Positions 52,234-59,463 of a stretch of DNA of 64,000 nucleotides are shown here, piece by piece. Each line of letters begins with the position of its first letter. Position 1 is the stretch's first letter. A program made the translations under genes and the position numbers. Source of the DNA: UBA11606 sp965243715 (GTDB taxonomy: Bacteria > Actinomycetota > Acidimicrobiia > Acidimicrobiales > Aldehydirespiratoraceae); assembly GCA_965243715.1 (NCBI GenBank), contig CBDEVU010000017.1, positions 744,001-808,000 on the forward strand, given 5' to 3'. The notes below the pieces were generated by a model. That model was given only the letters and a program-made list of their open reading frames with translations. It did not search any database and had not been told where the DNA came from.

Positions 52234-52467
52234 GTGTTCGCGCAGGACCACATTTGCAGCCTGGTAGAGAGTGCATCCAATACGATCAACGACGGCTGTC
52301 CCGCGGGCTCGAGGGTACAGATGATCGTCGTTGTTCGGGAGGCCGTCCGCCCGCGCCCAGGCAACCGTCCGCTCGACCTGGATGTGGTCGCGTGTTACCC
52401 GGGCGATGGCGGAGGGTCTCGTCCCACCTCAAACGTCATGGCGTCCCTGAGGTGGCTCACCAAATGA
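52234..52467 (+). CDS. Short ORF of unknown function, possibly a gene remnant
   Basis: A 77-residue frame from GTG 52234 reads FAQDHICSLVESASNTINDG and so on, with two Cys and a conserved-looking basic patch. The frame is open upstream to the permease stop, so the start is arbitrary and it may be the remains of a longer gene. No motif is recognisable. It lies in a roughly 730-bp stretch between the efflux permease and the transposase gene that has no confident gene. Confidence 0.3.
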   Translation: MFAQDHICSLVESASNTINDGCPAGSRVQMIVVVREAVRPRPGNRPLDLDVVACYPGDGGGSRPTSNVMASLRWLTK

Positions 52468-52556
52468 GCTTGATCGGACATTGTCATGAGCTGGGTGTTT
52501 GATCGACGCTTGTCACGCGACCAGATCGGTCGGCGGAGTTACAAGGCGAGGTATGA

Positions 52557-52715
52557 ATGAACGGCACTAGCGGGATGCGCGCCCGGATCTGGAAGAACAT
52601 CAACTACGACGGACCCATGTTGTGCATCTACCAGGGCGTCCGCGTCCCGCACCATGGTTCGCACTTGCTCGGCAACGATGAGGGCTCGTCCAACGACTGG
52701 CAGTGGTTCTGTTAG
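52557..52715 (+). CDS. Short ORF with small-secreted-protein character, probably a fragment
   Basis: A 52-residue frame reads from ATG 52557. It includes RIWKNINYDGPMLCIYQG and HHGSHLLGNDEGSSNDW. The Trp/Asn/Gly-rich pattern resembles small secreted inhibitor-type proteins, but a signal peptide is missing and the frame begins directly after an in-frame TGA. It is probably the C-terminal end of a damaged gene. Not assignable to a family with confidence. Confidence 0.3.
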   Translation: MNGTSGMRARIWKNINYDGPMLCIYQGVRVPHHGSHLLGNDEGSSNDWQWFC

Positions 52716-52840
52716 GAGACAACGAACTGACTTGACCTCGGCAAGCGCCGCTGCGCTTATCCCAGTGCTTCAGCGGGTGCTTGGACCACCGCGTACTCGC
52801 GGGGAGAACTTGTGCGCTCAGATTCGGTCCTGCGTGTTTG

Positions 52841-52855
52841 TAGTGGAGCTGATGG
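52841..52855. repeat. Left copy of a 15-bp target-site duplication
   Basis: TAGTGGAGCTGATGG occurs here and again at 54141-54155, exactly outside the two ends of the IS481-family element. The right copy is the 3' end of the tRNA-Ala gene. A 15-bp duplication is within the range known for IS481-family elements. Confidence 0.85.
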
Positions 52856-54140
52856 TGTGTTGGTTCAGGACATCGGAAACACATGTGTCAGGACATCGGA
52901 AACACTTTGAGGGTCAGGGTGGGCGATGTCGAAGCGACGCGCCATCATCTTGTCGGTCACCGTTGAAGGGTTCTCCCAGGCCGAAACAGCCCGCCGCTAC
53001 GGCGTAACCCGAGGTTGGGTCTCCAAACTCCTCGCGCAGTATCGAACCCACGGCGAAGCCGCGTTCGAACCCCGATCGCGACGACCCCGAAGCTCACCAA
53101 GCATGGTTTCCGATGTCGTGAACGAACACATCGTGAACCTGCGCGTCGAACTCGACAGCCAGGGCCTCGACGCCGGCCCCGAAACCATCAAATGGCATCT
53201 ACACCAACACCACAACATCGACGTGTCGATCTCAACGATCCGACGACGACTCCTCGCCGCAGGACTCATCGAACCCCAACCAAAGAAACGACCTAAGAGG
53301 TCCTACATCCGGTTCGAAGCCGAACTCCCTAACGAGATGTGGCAATCAGACTTCACCCACCAACGCCTAACCACCGGCGCCGACACCGAAATCATCACCT
53401 GGCTCGACGACCACTCCCGCTACTGCCTCCACAGCACCGCCCACCAGCGTGTCAGCGGCCTCATCGTTGTCGAAACATTCACCAAAACCGCAGAACAACA
53501 CGGCTTTCCTGCCTCGGTCCTGACCGACAACGGAATGGTCTACACGACACGTTTCGCCGGGTTCCGAGGCGGCCGCAACGCCCTCGAGACCCGGCTCGCG
53601 GAACTCGAGATCCAGCAGAAGAACTCCGCCCCGAACCATCCCACCACCTGCGGCAAAGTCGAACGCTTCCACCAAACACTCAAGAAATGGCTCACCGCCC
53701 AACAACCCCAACCCGCCTCCATCGCCGAACTGCAGACGCTGATCGACGCCTTCGTCGATGAATACAACCACCGACGACCCCACCGATCCCTCGGCCGAAC
53801 CACACCCGCAGTCGCCTACCAACGCCTCCCCAAGACTGGCCCGGCAGGCACCGACGTCGGCCCGCACTACCGCATCAGACGCGACCGCATCGACAAAACC
53901 GGAGCCGTCTCACTCCGCCGCGCCGGACGCATGCACCACATCTCCATCGGCCGGCCACTCAAACGAACAGCGGTCATCATGCTCATCGACGACCTCGACA
54001 TCCGCGTCATCGCCACCCAAACCGGCGAACTCCTCCGCCACCTCACCCTCAACCCCAAACGCGGCTACCAACCACGCTTCAAAAAGTGAAGAACCCCCTG
54101 CCCGCAGGTTCAGGAGGTTCCGATGTCTTGAGACATCACA
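52856..54140 (+). mobile_element. Complete IS481-family insertion sequence
   Basis: The element is 1285 bp. Its left end TGTGTTGGTTCAGGACATCG (52856 onward) matches the reverse complement of its right end, TGTGATGTCTCAAGACATCG, at 20 of the first 26 positions. It carries one transposase gene (52926-54089). A second copy of the inner part (TCAGGACATCGGAAACAC) lies at 52888-52905, 23 bp after the first, perhaps a transposase-binding site. A 15-bp direct repeat flanks it. It appears intact and recent. Confidence 0.85.
52926..54089 (+). CDS. IS481-family transposase
   Basis: The 387-residue DDE transposase has an N-terminal HTH (SQAETARRYGVTRGWVSKLL) and the rve catalytic core. The first Asp is in MWQSDFTH, the second in VLTDNGMVY, and the Glu in GKVERFHQTLKKWL, followed by NHRRPHRSLGRTTP. 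The order and spacing of the D-D-E triad are those of the IS481 family. It is full length with no frameshift, so the element may be active. Confidence 0.94.
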   Translation: MSKRRAIILSVTVEGFSQAETARRYGVTRGWVSKLLAQYRTHGEAAFEPRSRRPRSSPSMVSDVVNEHIVNLRVELDSQGLDAGPETIKWHLHQHHNIDVSISTIRRRLLAAGLIEPQPKKRPKRSYIRFEAELPNEMWQSDFTHQRLTTGADTEIITWLDDHSRYCLHSTAHQRVSGLIVVETFTKTAEQHGFPASVLTDNGMVYTTRFAGFRGGRNALETRLAELEIQQKNSAPNHPTTCGKVERFHQTLKKWLTAQQPQPASIAELQTLIDAFVDEYNHRRPHRSLGRTTPAVAYQRLPKTGPAGTDVGPHYRIRRDRIDKTGAVSLRRAGRMHHISIGRPLKRTAVIMLIDDLDIRVIATQTGELLRHLTLNPKRGYQPRFKK

Positions 54141-54143
54141 TAG

Positions 54144-54217
54144 TGGAGCTGATGGGAATCGAACCCACGACATCCTGCTTGCAAAGCAGGTGCTCTAGCC
54201 AACTGAGCTACAGCCCC
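54144..54217 (-). tRNA. tRNA-Ala (anticodon TGC)
   Basis: On the minus strand the 74-base cloverleaf has acceptor GGGGCTG with CAGCTCC (one G-U pair), D arm GCTCAGTTGGCTAGAGC, anticodon arm CCTGC-TTTGCAA-GCAGG (anticodon TGC) and T arm GTGGGTTCGATTCCCAT. The discriminator is A. The IS element is inserted just beyond its 3' end; the target duplication keeps the tRNA sequence whole. Confidence 0.93.
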
Positions 54218-54268
54218 GTGATGGGTGGAAGGTTAGCGAGTTGTTGGCACGATCCGGCAGTGAAGGAG

Positions 54269-54411
54269 CGGCGAGTGCCGCAGCACCCGAACCCGCGGTT
54301 GTTACCCACCCAGAGCAGCGCCGCGCTCTCGCTGCGACGGTCGCCTTGCGCGGCACTGTCGTCGCCCCCGACACGATCGAAGTCATGCCGGTGGCCTCTG
54401 CTCGAGGTCGG
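54269..54411 (+). repeat. 143-bp copy of part of the efflux adaptor gene
   Basis: These 143 bases match 48907-49049 of the adaptor gene at all positions except one (T48952 to A54314). They encode the signal-anchor end and the first lobe (SAAAPEPAVVTHP...MPVASARGR) but are followed by unrelated sequence, so this is a gene fragment. The copy and its source are in the same orientation, 5362 bp apart, and flank the efflux genes, IS element and tRNA-Ala. Confidence 0.92.
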
Positions 54412-54531
54412 CCGAGCCTTCCCCGCAGCGGGCGGTTCGTCTTTGAGGGGAGCGCAGTGGTCGGCGTGTTGAACATTGTGGGACACTTCAAGGTGACGAG
54501 AGTCTGGTTCCCTCGGTGTCAGATCGTGTTC

Positions 54532-56043
54532 TCAGCTCCAATTGTCGGCGAGTTCGAGTGCGTCCGCCCAGAAGCCGGGTTCTTCAACTGAGAGTCGTGT
54601 GATGGCGATGTCTCGGTCGGCCTTCTGGGAGTCCTCTCGGGCCTCGAGTGTCTCAAAGTCGACTGTCGGGAAGAGATGCTGGAGTTGTCCCATGTCGCTC
54701 AACTTCCCAGACTTGGTCTCATAGCCGCGAACACGGGTCGCCAACTCGGAGAGCTGTTCTCCCTCCGCTCGCAGAAGAGACATCCAGAGGTCACAGGCTT
54801 TCACGAATACGCCTGTCACTTCGTCGAGATCCATCTGCGAACTCTGGCTGCTCCACTTTCGAACGACTCGTTCGAACTTGGGAGCGAAGTGGCCATAGGT
54901 CTCGAGTTGTGAGAGGTCACTGCGGTCAATTGTCAGCTCACCGCGCACGGGCTGAGTGGCGAGTGATCCGGTGTGGGCACCGTCGACTGCGACGATCCGC
55001 ACGGATTTGATTCCCCCGTGGGCCTCTAGGACCTCCTTGCCGGTCGCAAGAAGGAACCGAAGAAGAATCTGTTTGTAGAGCTTCGACCGGTCGGCCTTTG
55101 TCCGCTTCTTCACCGAGATCCTCGGGAGCGTGTCGAAGTTCGCCTCTTCCGGCCAGATCAGCGCCTGCTCTTCGGGAAATGTCATCAAGACGAGAACATC
55201 GCTGTTGTCGATCCCCACAGGCGAAGCCGGGACACCGTTGTCGGCAAGGATGGCTTGCATCACGAGCGTCGTAACTGCGGGCTGGAGTTCCTCAAACCTG
55301 CTGTAGGCCTCGGCACAAGCCGAGTACAGGGACTGCCTCTCCGCCTTGATTTGAGACTGCAGATCGGAGGACCGCGCAGCGAGAGTCTCTTTGCTTTGCT
55401 TTCGCCACCATCTCCACTCTCCTGCGGAACGCATGTCTTGCTTGACGTGAGCGGCGATCTGCTCCAGCGATGGCACCTGTGGGATCACCGGCGCCTGGAC
55501 CCGCCCGTACGGCTGCGCCCAGGCCACCATGGCAGCGAGTTCGAACATCACAGCTTGAACACCGGCGGCGGCGATCTCGACTTTGTTTCGGCGTTTGACT
55601 CCGGCCTTCCGGAAAGCATTCTGGTAGCTCTCGTAATGGTCAGTGAGTGAGATCCGACTGTGCCGCTGCGGTACCGAGGATTCAGCTGATGATCGTGAGG
55701 AACCACGAGGTCGGTTCGCCAAAGGCGATCCCGAAAACCGACTGGCGTTTCCACCCAACCAAAATGGACCTGCGCTCAGCGCCGCACCGACACCCCTGCT
55801 GCGAACAGAAGCCCTGAGCGGTCCGATCCCGCCGCTCAAGCGGGCACCGCCAGAGCCCGCCGTGAGCGGACCGATTCCGCTCGATACGCGAACCCCCCGC
55901 GAGCCCGCACTCACACGGGCAACGCGTGGACCCGCAGTCGCTCGAAGTCCGCCGCGCCCCGCAGACACACCGGCCCATCGCGGGCCGACCCGGACGCCTC
56001 GCGTCGATAGGCGGATCCCAGGAACCCCAAATCCGAAACCCAT
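54532..56043 (-). CDS. DUF4236-domain protein with a long C-terminal region
   Basis: The 503-residue protein starts, by ribosome site (GAGGAAGCGG), at ATG 56043. MGFGFGVPGIRLSTRGVRV followed by repeated Ser/Gly/Arg-rich strands (RVSAGSRGVRVSSGIGPL and similar) resembles DUF4236. The remaining 350 residues are mostly helical and contain no catalytic motif I can name; WRWWRKQSKETLAARSSDLQ suggests a coiled-coil. A frame is open to 56172, where a membrane-helix-like extension could be added. Its role is unknown. It sits in the accessory region beside tRNA-Ala. Confidence 0.6.
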   Translation of the reverse strand: MGFGFGVPGIRLSTRGVRVGPRWAGVSAGRGGLRATAGPRVARVSAGSRGVRVSSGIGPLTAGSGGARLSGGIGPLRASVRSRGVGAALSAGPFWLGGNASRFSGSPLANRPRGSSRSSAESSVPQRHSRISLTDHYESYQNAFRKAGVKRRNKVEIAAAGVQAVMFELAAMVAWAQPYGRVQAPVIPQVPSLEQIAAHVKQDMRSAGEWRWWRKQSKETLAARSSDLQSQIKAERQSLYSACAEAYSRFEELQPAVTTLVMQAILADNGVPASPVGIDNSDVLVLMTFPEEQALIWPEEANFDTLPRISVKKRTKADRSKLYKQILLRFLLATGKEVLEAHGGIKSVRIVAVDGAHTGSLATQPVRGELTIDRSDLSQLETYGHFAPKFERVVRKWSSQSSQMDLDEVTGVFVKACDLWMSLLRAEGEQLSELATRVRGYETKSGKLSDMGQLQHLFPTVDFETLEAREDSQKADRDIAITRLSVEEPGFWADALELADNWS

Positions 56044-56346
56044 TCCGCTTCCTCTCGCGATTTGCAGCAATCCTAACACACAGCAGGCGCACAGTAATGC
56101 AACTCGAAGGCCCGCAGACGAATCCAGTAACTCCGGCGACACGAACCGCCAGTACTTCCATCCGACCCACACCGGATTGGCTCTCCGGTTGGCTCTCTAG
56201 AAGCGCCGGCCAGACCGGAGCACATCTACTTTCCCGGGTTTCTAGTGACCTTGGCCCACGTCATCATTGCCAAGCGGCGTCCGGCAACTTCGTCGATCCG
56301 CCAGTAGCTGGAACTCCTCGCTGCTTAATGTGGTACTGTATTAGCG
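56044..56346. other. Intergenic region between divergent genes
   Basis: About 300 bp separate the DUF4236 gene from the repeat protein gene. The upstream end still reads as an open frame in the DUF4236 direction, with a hydrophobic stretch. I see no RNA gene, repeat or strong promoter. Confidence 0.4.
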
Positions 56347-57207
56347 ATGACCATTCGAGGGACCCACGTCGGGGGACGTATTTTGCTAGGCGGCTTCCTT
56401 AGCTTGGCCGGATTGTTTGCTGTGATCGCCTGGGTCGTGTCTGCTCCCACTGGTTCGCAAGAACCTGTTGAAACAATCCCGGCTGGTTCGCAAGAACCTG
56501 TTGAAACAATCCCGGCTGGTTCGCAAGAACCTGTTGAAACAATCCCGGCCGAGATCGAATGCGAGGCTACGTTGGCCGAGTTTGGGGCTGCCGTTGCTTG
56601 CACCGCCGCCGGACCGGTCGATAGCCACATCGATTGGGGCGACGGTACCCAAACCGAGGTGGGGGCTGGATTCGAGGGCTCCCACCTGTTTGCCAGCATC
56701 GGCGACACTGTTGCTACGGTCGTAGCCGCCGAGGGCGAGCTGTTGGCCCACGCCACTATCGAAATCGTGCCCGATTTTGAGGTCGAATGCGATCTCGGCA
56801 TGGTGCTCCCAGTCTACGCCACCACCCCCGCGGCGCCCGGCTCGGCTGAGCCTTGGGACTATGTGTACTTGGCTGACGAAACGGGCGAGCGGCTATACCC
56901 CGGCGACGAAGGCTACCCCGACGGTGTGCTCGCCGGATCGCGCATGGACAAAGTCGCCATCGGCGAAGCGGCTCGGGTTCGCTCCTGTCGGGCCAAGTCC
57001 GACGCCCGCGACACCTTCGGGGGAACCGCCACTTGGACGGTCAGCAACGAGTGGTACGACGATGTGGTCACCCGCACCCGCTACCTCACCCCCGGTACCC
57101 GCGGCACGTTCGAGGGGGTTCAGCCGATTGATGTCCGCATCGATCTTGAAGTGGCCGGGTACGAAGCCTCCGAGCGGATAGGCCTCTATTTCGGCGGCTG
57201 TGGTTGA
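56347..57207 (+). CDS. Membrane-anchored protein with tandem 11-residue repeats and PKD-like domain
   Basis: The 286-residue protein has an N-terminal helix, GGFLSLAGLFAVIAWVVSA, then three perfect copies of GSQEPVETIPA as a stalk. The domain starting IECEATLAEFGAAVACTAAG contains IDWGDGTQTEVGAGFEGSHL, a PKD-like beta-sandwich pattern. Downstream lies VECDLGMVLPVYAT and a second beta-rich region with several Cys (RVRSCRAKSD, GLYFGGCG). It appears to be a surface protein held to the membrane by its N-terminal helix. The function is unknown. Confidence 0.6.
   Translation: MTIRGTHVGGRILLGGFLSLAGLFAVIAWVVSAPTGSQEPVETIPAGSQEPVETIPAGSQEPVETIPAEIECEATLAEFGAAVACTAAGPVDSHIDWGDGTQTEVGAGFEGSHLFASIGDTVATVVAAEGELLAHATIEIVPDFEVECDLGMVLPVYATTPAAPGSAEPWDYVYLADETGERLYPGDEGYPDGVLAGSRMDKVAIGEAARVRSCRAKSDARDTFGGTATWTVSNEWYDDVVTRTRYLTPGTRGTFEGVQPIDVRIDLEVAGYEASERIGLYFGGCG
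56452..56550 (+). repeat. Three tandem 33-bp coding repeats
   Basis: The 33-bp unit encoding GSQEPVETIPA occurs three times head to tail at 56452-56484, 56485-56517 and 56518-56550, and is identical or nearly identical (the last base differs, GCT or GCC). It forms a repeated stalk in the surface protein. There are no spacers, so it is not a CRISPR array. Confidence 0.9.
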
Positions 57208-57219
57208 TCAGATACTGGC

Positions 57220-57235
57220 TGAGCCGGTCGGCTCA
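57220..57235. terminator. Short hairpin between convergent genes
   Basis: TGAGCC (57220-57225) pairs with GGCTCA (57230-57235) around GGTC. It lies 13 bp after the surface-protein stop and 12 bp before the end of the convergent ABC ATPase gene. It may act as a bidirectional terminator, although no T run follows. Confidence 0.4.
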
Positions 57236-57247
57236 ACGTTTGATCTG

Positions 57248-58063
57248 CTAACTAATCGGTGGCGCCCAAGGCGAAACGTCGACGGCTCCATCCTTAATCA
57301 CGCGCGGCAGGGCATTGAGAAAGCGCCGAGCGCTATTCGTTCGCGGATGATGAAGCAGGTCCTCGGGGTGAGCGTCCTCCACGATGCGCCCGCTTTCGAG
57401 ATACAGCATTCGATTCGCTACTTCGCGGGCAAAGCCGATCTCGTGGGTTACGGCCACAACGGTGACGCCGCGGCTAGCGATATTTTTCATCAACTCAACG
57501 ATGCCCTTGGTGAGTTCGGGGTCGATAGATGCTGTTGGTTCATCGAGCAGCACAATCTCTGGGTCCATTACGAGCATCCGGGCGATGGCGACCCGCTGCT
57601 GTTCTCCGCCTGAAAGCTCATGGGGATGCTTGCGGGCGTGTCCGGCCATGTCCACATCGTCGAGAGCCTCGAGGGCGCGGCGGCGGGCGTCGGCGGGCGG
57701 GCGGTGCTGAACGAGGCGCTGGGCCACGATCACATTGTTTTGCACGGACATCTGCGGGAAAAGGTTGAAATCCTGAAACACCATTCCTATTCGACGTCGG
57801 ACAAGGCCGAGTCGGTAACGGTCGCTGCCGAATCTGACCCCGAGAACGTCCAGGTCACCGGTGGTGTGGGTTTCGATCCCGTTGATACAGCGCAGGAGGG
57901 TGGACTTGCCCGCGCCGGACGGACCGACCAACGCCAGAACCTCACCCTCGCGGATCGTGAGATCGATCTGGTCGAGCGCTTGGAACGCGCCGTACCACTT
58001 GCTGACTTGGCGGCATTCGATCACCGGAGGGGGAAGTGGCGTCAAGCCGAACAGATCTCCCAT
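57248..58063 (-). CDS. Polar amino-acid ABC ATPase (GlnQ type)
   Basis: The 271-residue ATPase has Walker A GPSGAGKSTLLRCINGIE, Q-loop MVFQDFNLFPQMSVQNN, signature LSGGEQQRVAIARML, Walker B VLLDEPTASIDPEL and switch VTHEIGFA. The LRCINGIE segment and DFNLFPQM motif are typical of GlnQ/HisP-type amino-acid importers. No partner permease or binding protein is adjacent in this window, so it may work with genes further upstream on the minus strand. No such gene is visible between it and the divergent acyl-CoA dehydrogenase. Confidence 0.85.
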   Translation of the reverse strand: MGDLFGLTPLPPPVIECRQVSKWYGAFQALDQIDLTIREGEVLALVGPSGAGKSTLLRCINGIETHTTGDLDVLGVRFGSDRYRLGLVRRRIGMVFQDFNLFPQMSVQNNVIVAQRLVQHRPPADARRRALEALDDVDMAGHARKHPHELSGGEQQRVAIARMLVMDPEIVLLDEPTASIDPELTKGIVELMKNIASRGVTVVAVTHEIGFAREVANRMLYLESGRIVEDAHPEDLLHHPRTNSARRFLNALPRVIKDGAVDVSPWAPPIS

Positions 58064-58140
58064 GACCTCTCAGTGAACCACAGTTAGGAACCACTGGGGC
58101 TTGCGTGCCATCATAGCGAATACAGCGATGGAGGGACCCC

Positions 58141-59463
58141 ATGACCGGTTTGCAGAGCACGCCAGACGATTTTGACCTGCGAATGTCGGAAACGGCGCGG
58201 CCCTTCTTCGACAAAGTGGTCGAATTCTTGGACCGTGTCGTCGAGCCAATGCAAACGAAGTTCGTGAAGGCAGGCGCGGACCGAGCGGACCGGTGGAGCT
58301 ACACCGACGAACAACTCGAACTGCTCGAAGGAGCCAAGAACCAAGCAAAAAAGGAGGGCCTCTGGAACTTCTTCCTACCCGATACGGGCCAAGGCCTATC
58401 GAACCTTGACTACGCCTACCTGGCAACGGAATTGGGCAAGTATCCGCTCGGTTCGGAGTCGCTCAACTGTTCGGCGCCTGACACCGGCAATATGGAAGTC
58501 CTCGAACGGGTCGGCACGCCCGAACAAAAAAAGCAGTGGCTTGAACCCCTGCTCCGCGGCGAGATCCGGAGCTGTTTCGGTATGACCGAACCGGGCCTGC
58601 CCAGTTCTGACGCCAAAAATATTCGCACCCAAGTGGTTCGCGACGGCGACGAGTACGTCATCAACGGTGAGAAGTTCTACATCTCCGGCGCGGGCGACCC
58701 TCGCTGCAAGATCATGATCCTGATGGGCCAGACCAACTCGGATGGTCCGCCGCACCGTCGTCAGTCCCAGATCCTAGTGCCGATGGATACGCCCGGCCTA
58801 GAGATCCTCGGGCCGATGCACGTATTTGGCCAAGACGACGCGCCGCACGGGCACATGCATCTCCGCATGACCGACATGCGCGTGCCAGCCCAGAATATCT
58901 TGTGGGGCGAAGGCAGGGGGTTTGAGATCGCCCAACTGCGCCTCGGTCCCGGACGTATTCACCACTGTATGCGTTCTATTGGCAGCGCGGAGAAGGCGCT
59001 CGAACTTATGTGTGAGCGGGGTCTTACCCGGGAGGCGTTCGGCAAGCCCCTAGCCCGCCTCGGGGGTAATGTGGAGATCATCGCTCGGGCCCGCACCGAG
59101 ATCGAATCGATGCGCATGATGGTCCTGCGGGCCGCCAAAGCAATGGACACGCTCGGCAACGCCGAAGCCAGGGTCTGGATCTCGGCGGTGAAGGCGCTGG
59201 TGCCGGAACGGGTTTGCACGATCATCGATCAGGCCATCCAAATGCACGGGGCCACCGGTATTTCACAGTGGACTCCGCTGGCTTCGATGTATCAGAGTCA
59301 GCGCACTTTGCGTCTCGCCGATGGCCCTGATGAGGTCCACTGGATGGTTGTTGGCCGCGCCGAACTCGGCTCCTATGACGGACTCGAGGTTCCCCTCAAC
59401 CCGACATCGGCCGCCGACCCGGCCGTAACCGGATGGGGATCGAGGGCGGGGCAAGGCAACTAA
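58141..59463 (+). CDS. Acyl-CoA dehydrogenase (ACAD10/11-like)
   Basis: The 440-residue flavoenzyme introduces a double bond at C2-C3 of an acyl-CoA. FAD and substrate motifs CFGMTEPGLPSSDAKN and INGEKFYISGAGDPRCKIMI are present. The C-terminal helical domain has CERGLTREAFGKPLARLGGN, and QMHGATGISQWTPLASMYQ with the LRLADGPDEVH segment of the ACAD10/11 branch. ATG 58141 is preceded by GGAGGGA, a good ribosome site. It ends at the shared stop region with the convergent gene (4 bp overlap). Confidence 0.87.
   Translation: MTGLQSTPDDFDLRMSETARPFFDKVVEFLDRVVEPMQTKFVKAGADRADRWSYTDEQLELLEGAKNQAKKEGLWNFFLPDTGQGLSNLDYAYLATELGKYPLGSESLNCSAPDTGNMEVLERVGTPEQKKQWLEPLLRGEIRSCFGMTEPGLPSSDAKNIRTQVVRDGDEYVINGEKFYISGAGDPRCKIMILMGQTNSDGPPHRRQSQILVPMDTPGLEILGPMHVFGQDDAPHGHMHLRMTDMRVPAQNILWGEGRGFEIAQLRLGPGRIHHCMRSIGSAEKALELMCERGLTREAFGKPLARLGGNVEIIARARTEIESMRMMVLRAAKAMDTLGNAEARVWISAVKALVPERVCTIIDQAIQMHGATGISQWTPLASMYQSQRTLRLADGPDEVHWMVVGRAELGSYDGLEVPLNPTSAADPAVTGWGSRAGQGN

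Noticed and set aside
52841..54155. Integrase attachment sites (attL/attR) of a tRNA-targeting integrative element
   Set aside because: The repeat lies immediately outside matched inverted ends of a complete IS481 element, there is no integrase, and the segment holds only a transposase. A transposon target duplication explains it better.
54241..54591. Intact gene made of the duplicated adaptor fragment
   Set aside because: The open frame joins the 143-bp fragment to unrelated sequence, lacks the rest of the adaptor and has no clear start. It is better described as a fragment.
56452..56550. CRISPR-like array
   Set aside because: The 33-bp repeats are directly adjacent without spacers, sit in a coding frame and lack cas genes nearby.
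57248..58063. ATPase of the efflux trio or of the sugar importers
   Set aside because: Its motifs match amino-acid importers, it is on the opposite strand, and each of those systems already has its own ATPase.
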